Shown: piece by piece, positions 7,883-17,249 of the stretch
Numbering within the stretch: the first letter of the stretch is position 1
Layout of the letters: every line of letters starts with the position of its first letter
Origin: Camelimonas fluminis
Lineage (GTDB): Bacteria; Pseudomonadota; Alphaproteobacteria; Rhizobiales; Beijerinckiaceae
Assembly: GCF_014656355.1 (NCBI RefSeq)
Contig: NZ_BNCG01000003.1
Coordinates: 62,001 to 126,000 of the forward strand
Direction: 5' to 3'
DNA: 64,000 nt
Notes under the pieces: model-generated
The model's database searches: none
Told to the model about the DNA's origin: nothing
Seen by the model: the letters and a program-made list of their open reading frames with translations, nothing else
Translations under genes and position numbers: made by a program

Positions 7883-9229
7883 ATGACGACGACGCCTGTC
7901 ACCGCCGCTCCGGCAGATGTTCCAGCGGAGCGGGATTTCTTCAGCAAGGGCAAGATCTTTATTGCAGTGCTCATCGTTGTCGCCCTGGCGGAAACGATCG
8001 GCGTCGTGAAGTTCAAACTGGGCCCCGGCGTTGTGCTGCTGCAGCCCATGGTGTGGGCGCTGCTGCTCGCCGCCGCCTGGGGCGTGGCCTGGCGTTACCT
8101 GCCGGCGCCCCTGCGCATCGGAACCAGCCTCCAGGGCTACGCCGGCCAGTTGCTGAACGCTGGCCTGCTGCTGTTCATCGTCAAGATGGCCTTCACCGTC
8201 GGCGGCGCCCTGCCCGCCGTGCGTCAGGCCGGCTGGGCGCTGCTGTTCCAGGAACTTGGCCACAGTTTCGGCACCCTGGTGCTCGGCCTGCCGCTCGCCC
8301 TGCTGCTCGGCGTCAAGCGTGAGGCGGTCGGCGCCACCTTCTCGATTGGCCGCGAAGGCAATCTGGTGATCATCGGCGACAAATACGGCATGGCTTCGCC
8401 GGAAGGCCGCGGCGTGCTGGCGGAATACATCACCGGCACCGTGCTGGGCGCCCTGTTCATCGCCCTGCTGGCCGGCTTCATCACCAGCCTCAACATCTTC
8501 GATCCCCGTTCCCTCGCCATGGGCGCCGGCGTCGGATCCGGCAGCATGATGGCCGCCGCCATCGGCGCCATTTCGGCCCAGTATCCGGCCACGATGACCA
8601 AGGAACTGCACGCCATCGCCTCGGCGGCGAACCTGATGACCGCGGTCATGGGCTTCTACGTGGCGCTGTTCGTCACCCTGCCGGTGTGTTCGTGGTTGTA
8701 TGACAGGCTGGAGCCGGTGCTTGGCCGGTTCTCGAAATTCCAGTCCGACAAGGTCGGCCCGACGGTCAGCGCCGCTGACGTGGACCTGAAGCCGGCGCCG
8801 TTCGGCCTGCAGGACAGGATCCTGGCCTGGCTGGTCGTGGCTGGCGGCGTGCTCATCGGCAACACCATCACCTACAAGGTTCCGGTCGGCGCGTCGCTGA
8901 TTGGCCTGGCCATCGTGCTGGTGGTCATCTTCCTGGTCGAGCTGGTCGCACGTTTGCTGCCCAAGGTGCCGCACATCATCCTGATGGTGGTGCTGACCAC
9001 GCCGCTCGGCATTCCTGGCGTGCTGCCGTTCTCCCACATCCTGGTAGAGAACACCGAGAAGCTGAACTTCATGGCGTTCACTACCCCGGTTCTGGCGCTG
9101 GCCGGCTACTCCGTCGCCAAGGACCTGCCGATCTTCCGGCAGTTGAGCTGGCGCATTGTCGTGGTGTCGCTGACCGCCGCCGCCGGCACCTTCCTCGGCG
9201 CGACGGTGGTGGCCGAGTTCTTCCACTGA
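7883..9229 (+). CDS. DUF3100 membrane protein, putative transporter
   Basis: A 448-residue integral membrane protein of the DUF3100 family, with about ten hydrophobic segments spread through the chain (first near residues 27-47) and a conserved glycine-rich stretch around SLAMGAGVGSGSMMAA. No biochemical role is firmly established for this family that I know of; its size, topology and place beside an amidohydrolase suggest a substrate carrier in the inner membrane. It is the first gene of an operon with the M20 amidohydrolase (195 bp later) and L-serine dehydratase, divergent from lysR. The start at 7883 follows a weak purine-rich site; the N-terminal 25 residues are cytoplasm-like and proline/alanine-rich. 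Confidence 0.85.
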   Translation: MTTTPVTAAPADVPAERDFFSKGKIFIAVLIVVALAETIGVVKFKLGPGVVLLQPMVWALLLAAAWGVAWRYLPAPLRIGTSLQGYAGQLLNAGLLLFIVKMAFTVGGALPAVRQAGWALLFQELGHSFGTLVLGLPLALLLGVKREAVGATFSIGREGNLVIIGDKYGMASPEGRGVLAEYITGTVLGALFIALLAGFITSLNIFDPRSLAMGAGVGSGSMMAAAIGAISAQYPATMTKELHAIASAANLMTAVMGFYVALFVTLPVCSWLYDRLEPVLGRFSKFQSDKVGPTVSAADVDLKPAPFGLQDRILAWLVVAGGVLIGNTITYKVPVGASLIGLAIVLVVIFLVELVARLLPKVPHIILMVVLTTPLGIPGVLPFSHILVENTEKLNFMAFTTPVLALAGYSVAKDLPIFRQLSWRIVVVSLTAAAGTFLGATVVAEFFH

Positions 9230-9424
9230 ACATCGAAATCTCCGGGCGGGACCAGTTGTAGCCCGCCCGAAGGCAGCCGCATCCCACGCGCGCGGGATTA
9301 CCGATAAGATAGCCGGAGTTTCCGCGGTTCGCGCCAGATCGAACCGTTTCGCGCGCCGGCCCCGCCGCCCAGGCCGATGTTTGCAGGCAGGCGCTTCCGC
9401 CCCGCATACACAAAAGGACCAGAC

Positions 9425-10594
9425 ATGTCCCAGGACATCAGGATCGCCGACGATATCCGAGCCCGCATGCTTGCGTGGCGGCATGACCTGCACGCCAATC
9501 CCGAGACCGCCTTCGAGGAACACCGCACCTCCCAGGTCGTCGCGGACGCGCTGGAGGAGATGCAGATCCCCGTGCATCGCGGCCTTGGCGGCACTGGCGT
9601 CGTCGGCACGTTGAGGAACGGCGAAGGACCATCCATCGCCCTGCGCGCCGACATGGACGCACTTGATCTTGAGGAGCTGGGCGATCCGGCCTGGAAATCG
9701 CTGAAGCCCGGCAAGATGCACGGTTGCGGCCACGACGGCCACACCTCGATGCTGCTGGGCGCGGCGCACCATCTGGCCCGCACCCGCGCCTTCAGGGGCA
9801 CGGTCCACTTCGTTTTCCAGCCGGCCGAAGAAAACGAGGGCGGCGGCAAGAAGATGGTCGAGGACGGGCTGTTCGAGAAATTCCCGGCCGACGCCGTCTA
9901 CGGCATGCACAATATCCCGCAGATCCCGCGCGGCCTGTTCGCCGTGCGCGAGGGCGTCGCCACCGCCTTCCTCGACCGTTTCGAGATCCGCCTCACCGGC
10001 AAGGGCAGCCACGCCGCCGCGCCTGAGACCGGCATCGACGCCATCGTCATCGCCGCGAACCTGATCAACGCCCTGCAAACCATCGTCAGCCGCCGGATCG
10101 GCGCCATCGATTCAGCCGTCGTCACGGTCACCCAGATCCACGGCGGCGACACCTGGAACGTCATTCCCGAAAACGTGGTGCTGCGCGGCACCGTGCGCAC
10201 GCTCGACGCCGCCATTCAGGATCGCGTTGAGGAAGCCATGAACGAGATCTGCGCCGGCGTCGGCCAGACCCATGGCGCGCGCATCGACATGACCTACATG
10301 CGGGGCTATCCCGGCGTGGTGAACACCGCTGACGAAACCGCCGCCGCCGCGAGCGCCGCAGCGGCGCTGGTTGGCGAGGACAAGGTGCTCACCAACATCA
10401 AGCCGTCGATGGGTTCGGAAGACTTCTCCTTCATGCTGCAGAAGCGTCCTGGCGCCTACATCTGCATCGGCGCCGGCGAAACCGGATCCGATCCGGCGCT
10501 GCACAATCCCTATTACGACTTCAACGACGCGATCCTGCCGATGGGCGCCGCCTTCTGGGTGCAGCTCGTGCAGCAGCAGCTTCCGGCCGGCTGA
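9425..10594 (+). CDS. M20 family amidohydrolase (N-acyl amino acid hydrolase type)
   Basis: A 389-residue M20-peptidase-family amidohydrolase of the HipO/AbgA/IAA-amino-acid hydrolase kind, which splits N-acyl or N-aroyl amino acids or dipeptides with bound divalent metal. Metal-site motifs are visible: [13 protein letters not shown] (Cys101, His103), [13 protein letters not shown], the His in [10 protein letters not shown], and GSEDFSFML near the C-terminus. A small dimerisation domain lies between about residues 185 and 300. The ATG at 9425 follows an AAAAGGA ribosome site; an in-frame ATG 48 bases earlier lacks one. Its stop overlaps the start of sdaA by one base, so hydrolysis and serine deamination are probably coupled. 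This points to an N-acylated serine or serine-containing peptide as substrate, which is inference. Confidence 0.93.
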   Translation: MSQDIRIADDIRARMLAWRHDLHANPETAFEEHRTSQVVADALEEMQIPVHRGLGGTGVVGTLRNGEGPSIALRADMDALDLEELGDPAWKSLKPGKMHGCGHDGHTSMLLGAAHHLARTRAFRGTVHFVFQPAEENEGGGKKMVEDGLFEKFPADAVYGMHNIPQIPRGLFAVREGVATAFLDRFEIRLTGKGSHAAAPETGIDAIVIAANLINALQTIVSRRIGAIDSAVVTVTQIHGGDTWNVIPENVVLRGTVRTLDAAIQDRVEEAMNEICAGVGQTHGARIDMTYMRGYPGVVNTADETAAAASAAAALVGEDKVLTNIKPSMGSEDFSFMLQKRPGAYICIGAGETGSDPALHNPYYDFNDAILPMGAAFWVQLVQQQLPAG

Positions 10595-12012
10595 TGCTGT
10601 CGGTCTTCGACATCTTCAAGATCGGCGTTGGCCCGTCGAGCTCGCACACGGTGGGGCCCATGCGCGCCGCCAGGCTGTTCGTGGAGATGCTGGACCGTGA
10701 CGACCTGCTGTCCCGCGCCGGACGGGTTCAGGTCTGCCTTTACGGCTCGCTCGGCGCCACCGGGCGCGGCCACGCCACCGACATCGGCGCCATGCTGGGG
10801 CTGTGCGGCGAGGCGCCGGATACGGTCGATCCGGCGCGGGTCAGGTCGCTGATCGCCGACATCCGCCAGAGCGGCAGCCTGCCGCTCGGCGGCGTCCGCG
10901 ACATCGCTTTCGAACGCCAGCGCGACATCGTGTTTCTGGGCGAGCAGTCACTGCCGGAGCACCCGAACGCCATGCGCCTCGTCGCCACGGACGCCCATGG
11001 AGAGGTGCTTGCGGATCGCTGCTATTTCTCCATCGGCGGCGGCTTCGTCGTCGAAGGCGGCGACGATGGCCCGGCAGGGAAGCCGCCGTCCGCCGGAGAC
11101 TGGCCCTATCCGTTCCACAGCGCGACCGATCTGCTGGCCCAGACGCGCGCCAGCGGCCTGAGCATCGCCGGCGTCATGCTGGCCAATGAAGGCGTCTGGC
11201 GCACTGAAACGCAGGCGCGCGACAGCCTGCTGCACGTCTGGCGCGTCATGCAGGCTTGCGTGCGGCGCGGCTTCGGCCTTGATGACAATGACGGCGGCGA
11301 GCCGCTCAATCCCCATTTGCCCGGCCCCTTCCGGGTGCGCCGCCGGGCGCCGGCGCTTTATCGCGAACTGACGGCGCGCGAACGGCTCATGGGCGGTCCG
11401 GCGGCGGGCGACGATCCGCTGGCGGCGATGGACTGGGTGAACGCCTTCGCCATGGCGGTGAACGAGGAAAACGCCGCCGGCGGCCGCGTCGTCACGGCGC
11501 CGACCAATGGCGCCGCCGGCATTATTCCGGCCGTGCTGCACTATCACGACAAATTTTCTGGCGGCGCCACGGACGATCAGGTTGTCGAGTATCTGCTGAC
11601 GGCGGCGGCGATCGGCCTGCTTTACAAGGCAAACGCCTCGATTTCGGGGGCCGAGGTTGGTTGCCAGGGAGAAGTCGGGGTGGCCTGTTCCATGGCCGCC
11701 GGAGCCCTCGCCGCCATTCTGGGCGGCACGCCCGAGCAGATCGAGAACGCCGCGGAAATCGGCATGGAGCACAATCTGGGTCTGACCTGCGATCCCGTCG
11801 GCGGGCTGGTGCAAATTCCCTGCATCGAACGCAACGCCATGGGCTCGGTGAAGGCGATCAACGCCGCCCGCATGGCCCTGCGCGGCGACGGCGCCCACCA
11901 TGTCTCCCTCGACGCGGTGATCCGCACCATGAAACAGACCGGCGAGGACATGAAGTCCACCTACAAGGAAACCTCGCTCGGCGGCCTCGCGGTCAACGTG
12001 GTCGAATGCTGA
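10594..12012 (+). CDS. sdaA: L-serine ammonia-lyase, iron-sulfur type
   Basis: A 472-residue single-chain L-serine dehydratase that converts L-serine to pyruvate and ammonia using a 4Fe-4S cluster. The N-terminal beta domain begins with the typical [19 protein letters not shown]; the catalytic alpha domain (about 190-472) carries the cluster cysteines in [21 protein letters not shown] and IPCIERN. Length and order match the fused SdaA form. Translation is coupled to the preceding amidohydrolase gene through a TGATG overlap. In this setting the enzyme is probably catabolic, feeding released serine to pyruvate, rather than a general housekeeping copy. Confidence 0.96.
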   Translation: MLSVFDIFKIGVGPSSSHTVGPMRAARLFVEMLDRDDLLSRAGRVQVCLYGSLGATGRGHATDIGAMLGLCGEAPDTVDPARVRSLIADIRQSGSLPLGGVRDIAFERQRDIVFLGEQSLPEHPNAMRLVATDAHGEVLADRCYFSIGGGFVVEGGDDGPAGKPPSAGDWPYPFHSATDLLAQTRASGLSIAGVMLANEGVWRTETQARDSLLHVWRVMQACVRRGFGLDDNDGGEPLNPHLPGPFRVRRRAPALYRELTARERLMGGPAAGDDPLAAMDWVNAFAMAVNEENAAGGRVVTAPTNGAAGIIPAVLHYHDKFSGGATDDQVVEYLLTAAAIGLLYKANASISGAEVGCQGEVGVACSMAAGALAAILGGTPEQIENAAEIGMEHNLGLTCDPVGGLVQIPCIERNAMGSVKAINAARMALRGDGAHHVSLDAVIRTMKQTGEDMKSTYKETSLGGLAVNVVEC

Positions 12013-12120
12013 GAGCGCGATTCCGCCGCATGGCGGCGAGATTGCGCCCTTCCCCTGTTTTCCATCGCGCACAGCTGGGCGAAAACTTGCTCCCAGACCC
12101 GCGCCAACAGAAGCGGTTTT

Positions 12121-12180
12121 TGTAATCCAGATCATCGAGGAAATATTTTTATTATTTTATTTCAAATACTTGCCTAACAC
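12121..12180 (+). promoter_or_regulatory. AT-rich promoter region of the monooxygenase cluster
   Basis: The stretch around 12139-12172 is almost pure A/T (aaatatttttattatttt) in a GC-rich setting and lies about 100 bases before the first flavin monooxygenase gene. It is the most likely promoter or upstream-activating region of that cluster. No clear -35/-10 pair or regulator palindrome stands out. Confidence 0.4.
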
Positions 12181-12270
12181 CTCCAACCGCCTGCACCCTC
12201 ACGTCCGGAATATGGACATTCCCGTGGGCAGCCGGCCAGCCGCGTCGCCCGCGCCAGATGGAGCATGGCG

Positions 12271-13623
12271 ATGGGCAGGCATGGCGAACGCATCAGACTG
12301 GGCGCGTTCCATTACATTTCAGGACACCACGTCGCCGCGTGGCGCCATCCGGACGCGGCGCGCGACGACAGGCTTGAGGACTATGTCCGCTTCGCCCGGC
12401 TGGCCGAGGAGGCCAGATTCGACGCGGTGTTCCTCGCCGACAGCGTCGACGTGCGGCTGCTGCATCCCGATGGCGCGGCGCGCAAGGCCCATACGGGCGT
12501 CACCCTGTTTGAACCGCTGACCGTACTCTCGGCCCTGGCGGCGGTCACCAGCCGCATCGGCCTCATCGGCACGGCTTCGACCACGTTCAGCGATCCGTTC
12601 AATCTCGCCCGCCAGTTCGCATCGCTCGACCACATCAGCGGCGGTCGCGCCGGCTGGAATCTCGTGACCTCGAACGATCCGGAGGCGGCGCTCAACTTCG
12701 GCCACGCCGAACCCGTGCCGCATGCCCGCCGCTACCAGCGCGCCGAAGAGTTCGCTGACGTCGTGCGCGGGCTCTGGGACAGCTTCGGGGACGACGCCTT
12801 TCCGCGCGACCGGGAGAGCGGCGTCTATGTCGATCTGGAGAAGATGCACGTTCTCGATCATGAGGGCGCGCATTTCCGCGTGAGAGGGCCGCTGAACGTT
12901 CCGCGCCCTCCGCAAGGCCATCCAGTGGTCGTGCAGGCGGGATCATCCGAACCTGGCAAGGAGCTGGCGGCGCGCACGGCGGAAGTGATCTTCACGGCCC
13001 AGCAGACCCTGGCCGAGGCCCAGGCGTTCTACGCCGACGTCAAGGGCCGGCTGGTCCGCCACGGCCGGGCGCCAGAGCATCTGAAGATCATGCCGGGCGT
13101 CTTTCCGGTCGTTGGGCGCACCCGCGCTGAAGCCCAGGCCAAATTCGATCAACTGCAGGCGCTGCTTCAGCCGGAAGTCGGCTTTGAGCTGCTGCGCGTG
13201 CAGCTTGGCGTCGACCTGCGCGGGTCCGATCCCGACGGCCCGTTGCCGGACCTGCCGGCGACATTGGCCAGCCAGAGCCGCCAGGCGCTGGTGGCCGACC
13301 TGGCGCGCCGTGAAAACCTCACGATCCGCCAGCTCTACGAGCGCATCGCCGGCGCGCGCGGCCACTGGCAACTGGTGGGAACCGCCGCCGACATCGCCGA
13401 CCAGCTTGAAGAGCGTTTCGTCAACTACGGCGCCGATGGCTTCAACATCATGGCGCCGACGCTGCCTGGCGGCCTGATCGATTTCATTGAAGGCGTCGTG
13501 CCCGAGTTGCGCCGCCGCGACCTGTTCCGGACCGAATACGAAGGCCGGACCCTTCGCGAAAACCTCGGGCTGAAACGGCCCGAAAACCAGTTCGCCCGCT
13601 CCCGCCGCCAGGCGGCGGAATGA
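12271..13623 (+). CDS. LLM-class flavin-dependent monooxygenase (NtaA/SnaA/DszA family)
   Basis: A 450-residue two-component-type monooxygenase of the bacterial-luciferase superfamily, NtaA/SnaA/SoxA/DszA branch. Such enzymes use FMNH2 from a separate reductase to oxidise organosulfur compounds or aminopolycarboxylates. The TIM-barrel fold shows family stretches such as LGAFHYISGHH, TASTTFSDPFNLARQFASLDH and SGGRAGWNLVTS. An in-frame ATG at 12265 is also possible, but GGAG at 12260-12263 is correctly spaced only for the ATG at 12271. The stop overlaps the next gene by 4 bases (ATGA). No flavin reductase gene is adjacent, so reduced flavin must come from elsewhere in the genome. Confidence 0.9.
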   Translation: MGRHGERIRLGAFHYISGHHVAAWRHPDAARDDRLEDYVRFARLAEEARFDAVFLADSVDVRLLHPDGAARKAHTGVTLFEPLTVLSALAAVTSRIGLIGTASTTFSDPFNLARQFASLDHISGGRAGWNLVTSNDPEAALNFGHAEPVPHARRYQRAEEFADVVRGLWDSFGDDAFPRDRESGVYVDLEKMHVLDHEGAHFRVRGPLNVPRPPQGHPVVVQAGSSEPGKELAARTAEVIFTAQQTLAEAQAFYADVKGRLVRHGRAPEHLKIMPGVFPVVGRTRAEAQAKFDQLQALLQPEVGFELLRVQLGVDLRGSDPDGPLPDLPATLASQSRQALVADLARRENLTIRQLYERIAGARGHWQLVGTAADIADQLEERFVNYGADGFNIMAPTLPGGLIDFIEGVVPELRRRDLFRTEYEGRTLRENLGLKRPENQFARSRRQAAE

Positions 13624-14888
13624 CCCGTTCACCGGGCGCTTCGCCCCTGACAGGCCCTCTCATGTCCCAGCTTGCCCATGCTTCCCTCCATTCGCTTGAA
13701 ACCGTGAAGCCGGACTTCAGCGACCTGTTCGCCTGGATCCGCGCCGGCGCCGCCGACCGCGACCATGGCCGCATCCTGCCCTTCGACGTCATCCGCCGGA
13801 TCCGCGAAAGCCGTCTTGGCGCCCTGCGCCTGCCGCGCGCCAGCGGCGGCTTCGGGGCCAGCAGCCGCGAACTGTTCCGCGTCGTGCTTGATCTGGCGGC
13901 GGCGGACCCGAACGTCGCCCATATCCTGCGCAATCACCTGTCGTTCGTTGACCGCTTCGCCCTTCCGGCCGGAGCGCGGGGCGCCGCCCTGAAATGGCTG
14001 CCGGATATCGCCGCCGGCGCCATTGTCGGCCTGGCCATGACGGAACAGGGCGCCGGCAAGGTCGGCGGCGGCGTCAGCACCTACGCCACCACGCTGACGC
14101 CGGATGGCGACGGCTTCCGCCTCAACGGGCGCAAGTTCTACAGCACGGGCGCGCTGTTCTCCGACATCCTGCTGGTGCGCGCCGCCGGACCGGACGGCCG
14201 CAACCTTTCGGTGCTGCTGCCAACCCGTCGTGAAGGCGTCGAACTGGTTGATGACTGGGATGGCGCGGGCCAGCGGCTCACCGGCTCGGGCACCACCGTG
14301 CTGCACAATGTCCGCATTGAAGCCGGTGAGGTTCTGCCGGACGAGCCGGGCTCCGGCTTTGGCCTGCCATACAGCAACACCCTCGCCCAGCTGCTGGTGA
14401 CGGCCATTGTCGCCGGCATCCTGCGCAACGTGGCGGCTGACGCCGGCGACCTGGTGCGCAGCCGGCGTGACCGCAACTTCTATTACTCCAGCGCCGAACG
14501 GCCGGAGGACGATCCGCTGCTGCAGGAGATCGTCGGACGCATTGGCGCCGACGCATGGACCGCCGAGACCCTGATTCTGGCCGCCGCCGACGCCCATGAC
14601 GCACTCTCCACCGCCCGTGCGCGGGGGGAACCGGATGAGGAGCTGGCGCACCACGCCGCCGTGCTGACGGCGCGCGCCAAGCTGGTCGTGGACGAACTGA
14701 CCCTGCGCAGCGCCACCCGCCTGTTTGACGTGGGCGGCGCCTCCGCCACCCAGCGCGCCAAAAATCTCGACCGGCACTGGCGCAACGCCCGCACCCTGGC
14801 CTCCCACAATCCCGGAACGCTGAAGGCCCAGGCGCTTGGCGCGTGGGAGCTGACGGGAACGCCCTTGCCGAAACTCGGCTTCTTCTGA
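13620..14888 (+). CDS. Acyl-CoA dehydrogenase-like flavin monooxygenase (SfnB/DszC type)
   Basis: A 422-residue protein with the acyl-CoA dehydrogenase fold. It is not a beta-oxidation enzyme: the C-terminal catalytic-glutamate region of true dehydrogenases is replaced by RAKNLDRHWRNARTLASHNP, typical of the SfnB/DszC/TdsC group of FMNH2-dependent monooxygenases. Flavin-binding stretches include LAMTEQGAGKVGG. These proteins act on organosulfur compounds such as sulfones or thiophenes. It overlaps the preceding monooxygenase gene by 4 bases and is followed 25 bases later by a second one, so all three form one operon. An alternative start is the ATG at 13662 (MSQLAHASLHS), which would remove a 14-residue unlike-protein leader. 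Confidence 0.88.
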   Translation: MTRSPGASPLTGPLMSQLAHASLHSLETVKPDFSDLFAWIRAGAADRDHGRILPFDVIRRIRESRLGALRLPRASGGFGASSRELFRVVLDLAAADPNVAHILRNHLSFVDRFALPAGARGAALKWLPDIAAGAIVGLAMTEQGAGKVGGGVSTYATTLTPDGDGFRLNGRKFYSTGALFSDILLVRAAGPDGRNLSVLLPTRREGVELVDDWDGAGQRLTGSGTTVLHNVRIEAGEVLPDEPGSGFGLPYSNTLAQLLVTAIVAGILRNVAADAGDLVRSRRDRNFYYSSAERPEDDPLLQEIVGRIGADAWTAETLILAAADAHDALSTARARGEPDEELAHHAAVLTARAKLVVDELTLRSATRLFDVGGASATQRAKNLDRHWRNARTLASHNPGTLKAQALGAWELTGTPLPKLGFF

Positions 14889-14913
14889 TCGCCCCTGCAC
14901 CGGAGTCCGATCC

Positions 14914-16245
14914 ATGAGCGCAAGGCAGTTGCACCTCAACGTCAACATTCTCACCGCCGGCTTCTTTAACTCGGCCTGGCGGGCCACGACCCACGGAGCG
15001 GAGGCCTTCATCAGCGCCGATCACTATGTGCGCGTGGCGCAGGCGGCGGAGCGCGGAACCCTGGACGCGATCTTCCTGGCCGACGTGCCGGCGATTACCG
15101 AGCGGCCAGCCTACAGGCCGTTCTATGCCCTTGAGCCCACGGTGATTCTGGCGGCGGTGGCCCGCGCCACCAGCCACATTGGCCTGATCGCCACCGCCTC
15201 CACGTCCTACAACGAGCCATATAATATCGCCCGCCGCTTCGCGAGCCTCGATCTGGTCAGCGGCGGCCGGGCCGGCCTCAACGTGGTGACGACAGCCGAC
15301 CCCCGCGCCTCCCGCAATTTCGGCTTCGACGACGTGGCGGAGCACGGCGCCCGCTACGAGCGCGCCGCCGAGTTTACCGACGTCGTCAAGGGGCTCTGGA
15401 ACAGCTGGGAGGATGGCGCGCTTGTCGGCGATCAGGCCAGCGGGGTTTTCGCTGACGAAAGCCGCATCCACGACCTGAACCATGTGGGCCGACACTACCG
15501 CGTCCAGGGCGCGCTCAACGTGCCGCGTTCGCCGCAGGGGCATCCGGTCATCGTCCAGGCGGGCGGCTCGGACGATGGCCGCGAACTGGCGGCGCGGCAC
15601 GCCGAAGCGGTGTTCTCGGTGGCCAACGCCATCCCGGACGGCAAGGCCTTCGCCGACGACATACGCGCCAGGGCCGCGCGTTACGGCCGGCGCGGCGATG
15701 AGATCGTGGTTCTGCCGGGCCTCGCCACCGTCATCGGCGCGACAGAAGAAGAAGCCCGCCGCCGCGAGGACTGGCTGTGGTCGCTGGTCCCCCCGGAATT
15801 CGCCGTGCAGCGCGTCGCCAAAATGCTGGGCGTGGAGCCGGAGACGCTGGATCTGGACCAGCCGCTTCCCGGATCGCTGCTGGGCGACGCCAAAGGCTGG
15901 CAAACATTCTCACGCGCCCTCGTCGAACTGTCGGTGAATGACGGCCTGACGGTGCGCCAGCTCATCCGCCGCATCGGCGGCGGCATCGGTCACCGGCTGA
16001 TCGTCGGGACGCCTGAGCAGATCGCCGACGATATCGCGGCCTGGTTCCACGCCGGCGCCGCCGATGGCTTCAACCTGATGCCCGACGTGGTTCCCGACGG
16101 TCTCGACGTGTTTGTAGACGAAGTCGTGCCCCTGCTGCGCCGGAAGGGAATCTTTCGCGAGGCTTATGCGGGTTCCACCCTGCGCGCGCATTTTGGCCTG
16201 GAGAAGCCGGCGGGGCGTCCCCGGTTGCGCAGGGCGGCGGGCTGA
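14914..16245 (+). CDS. LLM-class flavin-dependent monooxygenase (second copy)
   Basis: A 443-residue member of the same NtaA/SnaA/DszA branch as the gene at 12271, clearly a paralogue: both share the DAIFLAD/DAVFLAD, TASTSYNEPYNIARRFASLDL and SGGRAGLNVVT stretches and end with a similar FLRRKGIFR-like motif. Start ATG 14914 is preceded by a CCGGAG site. Two such enzymes flanking an SfnB-like protein suggests successive oxidations of one compound or a small family of compounds. Substrate class (sulfone, sulfonate or chelating amine) cannot be told from sequence alone. Confidence 0.9.
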   Translation: MSARQLHLNVNILTAGFFNSAWRATTHGAEAFISADHYVRVAQAAERGTLDAIFLADVPAITERPAYRPFYALEPTVILAAVARATSHIGLIATASTSYNEPYNIARRFASLDLVSGGRAGLNVVTTADPRASRNFGFDDVAEHGARYERAAEFTDVVKGLWNSWEDGALVGDQASGVFADESRIHDLNHVGRHYRVQGALNVPRSPQGHPVIVQAGGSDDGRELAARHAEAVFSVANAIPDGKAFADDIRARAARYGRRGDEIVVLPGLATVIGATEEEARRREDWLWSLVPPEFAVQRVAKMLGVEPETLDLDQPLPGSLLGDAKGWQTFSRALVELSVNDGLTVRQLIRRIGGGIGHRLIVGTPEQIADDIAAWFHAGAADGFNLMPDVVPDGLDVFVDEVVPLLRRKGIFREAYAGSTLRAHFGLEKPAGRPRLRRAAG

Positions 16246-16342
16246 CGCCGCCGCGCGCCGCCTTGCCGGTCGGCGCCCCGTTTGTTACGATTCCGCGTCA
16301 TCGGTTGCGGCGCAACGCCGCATGTCTGAAAGCGACGCCAAC

Positions 16343-17086
16343 ATGCGTGGAATCACCGCTCTTGCCGGTCTGTGTCTTCTCGTTCTCGCCGGCTGCTCAT
16401 CGGAGGAGCAGGGCAAGGTGATCCGCGCGGCGGTGACGCCGGCGTCGCCGCCCAATCTCTACGAGGAAAACGGCAAGACCGTCGGCCTCGATCTTGAACT
16501 GATCGAGGGGTACTGCAAGAAACGCGGCTGCACCATCAAGCTGACCCCCTATGACTGGCAGGGCATGCTGGGCGCTGTGGTCGCCGGCCAGGCTGACATC
16601 GCGTTCTCGGGCATCTCCATCACTGACAAGCGCAAGGAAGTGATGGATTTCTCCATTCCTTACATGGACAACACCTGGAACCTCGTCAGCCTCAAAAACC
16701 GTAATATCAAGATCGACAACCTTGATGACCTGAAGAAATACAGCATCGGTTATCCGCGCGGCATGGCCTACAGCGACTTCATCAAGAACACCCTTGAGCC
16801 GAAGGGCCAGTACAAGCTCGACCAGGTCAAGGTCTATCCGTCCTATAACGAAGTGCTGGCCGACCTGCGCAACGGCAATCTCGATCTGGCCTTCCTCGAC
16901 GGCACCGTCGCTTCGGTCTACCGCAAGACCATGCCGATCCAGGACAGCTACGTCTTTACCGGCTTCGACCGCTTCGGCTTTGCCTTCCCCAAGGGCAGCA
17001 AGCTGCGCGAAGACGTGGACAAATATCTGACCACCGAGCTGAAGCCAGAGGAGCGGCAGGCCATTATCGACAAATGGCTTAAATAA
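16343..17086 (+). CDS. Family-3 solute-binding lipoprotein (polar amino-acid type)
   Basis: A 247-residue periplasmic binding protein of ABC transporters, family 3. The N-terminus MRGITALAGLCLLVLAGC ends in a lipobox with the lipidated cysteine at residue 18, so it is tethered to the membrane. The mature part has the bilobed fold features: VGLDLELIEGYCKKRG, GQADIAFSGISITDKRKEVMDFSIPY and DLAFLDGTVASVYRK. The start at 16343 fits the signal peptide; an ATG at 16322 would add seven residues. No permease or ATPase is adjacent. It could serve the monooxygenase cluster before it (sulfur compound uptake) or complement the binding-protein-less ABC operon at 4304-6479. Its codons are richer in A/T at third positions than neighbouring genes. 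Confidence 0.9.
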   Translation: MRGITALAGLCLLVLAGCSSEEQGKVIRAAVTPASPPNLYEENGKTVGLDLELIEGYCKKRGCTIKLTPYDWQGMLGAVVAGQADIAFSGISITDKRKEVMDFSIPYMDNTWNLVSLKNRNIKIDNLDDLKKYSIGYPRGMAYSDFIKNTLEPKGQYKLDQVKVYPSYNEVLADLRNGNLDLAFLDGTVASVYRKTMPIQDSYVFTGFDRFGFAFPKGSKLREDVDKYLTTELKPEERQAIIDKWLK

Positions 17087-17132
17087 GCGCGACAACTCCG
17101 CGCGCGGCCCGTACGGCCGCCAGACGAGGATT

Positions 17133-17156
17133 TCGCCGCCGGACGTCCGGCGGCGA
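17133..17156. terminator. Perfect 24-bp palindrome between convergent genes
   Basis: Arms tcgccgccggac (17133-17144) and its exact complement (17145-17156) have no loop. It lies 47 bases after the binding-protein stop and about 94 bases from the end of the convergent TetR gene, a place for a bidirectional terminator. No T-run follows, so it could instead be a protein site. Confidence 0.45.
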
Positions 17157-17249
17157 TGTGATGGATGCATCGCCCAGGCCGCGCGACAGCGGCGCGCCCA
17201 AGAGGCGGAAGACCTGAGCCTGTCAGGTCCACGCTGGCCGGAAGCCGAT

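Noticed and set aside
7826-10078. 750-codon open frame on the minus strand over DUF3100 and the amidohydrolase
   Set aside because: It crosses two well-supported genes and an intergenic region, with low-complexity composition; typical antisense artefact of GC-rich DNA.
10948-12135. 395-codon open frame opposite the serine dehydratase gene
   Set aside because: Antisense shadow; no motif, and sdaA is certain.
13620-14888. Beta-oxidation acyl-CoA dehydrogenase
   Set aside because: Fold and flavin motifs agree, but the C-terminal catalytic-glutamate motif is absent and the neighbours are FMNH2-dependent monooxygenases; SfnB/DszC type fits better.
17133-17156. Recombination or attachment site
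   Set aside because: The palindrome has no integrase, tRNA or duplicated core nearby; its place between convergent genes is better explained by termination.
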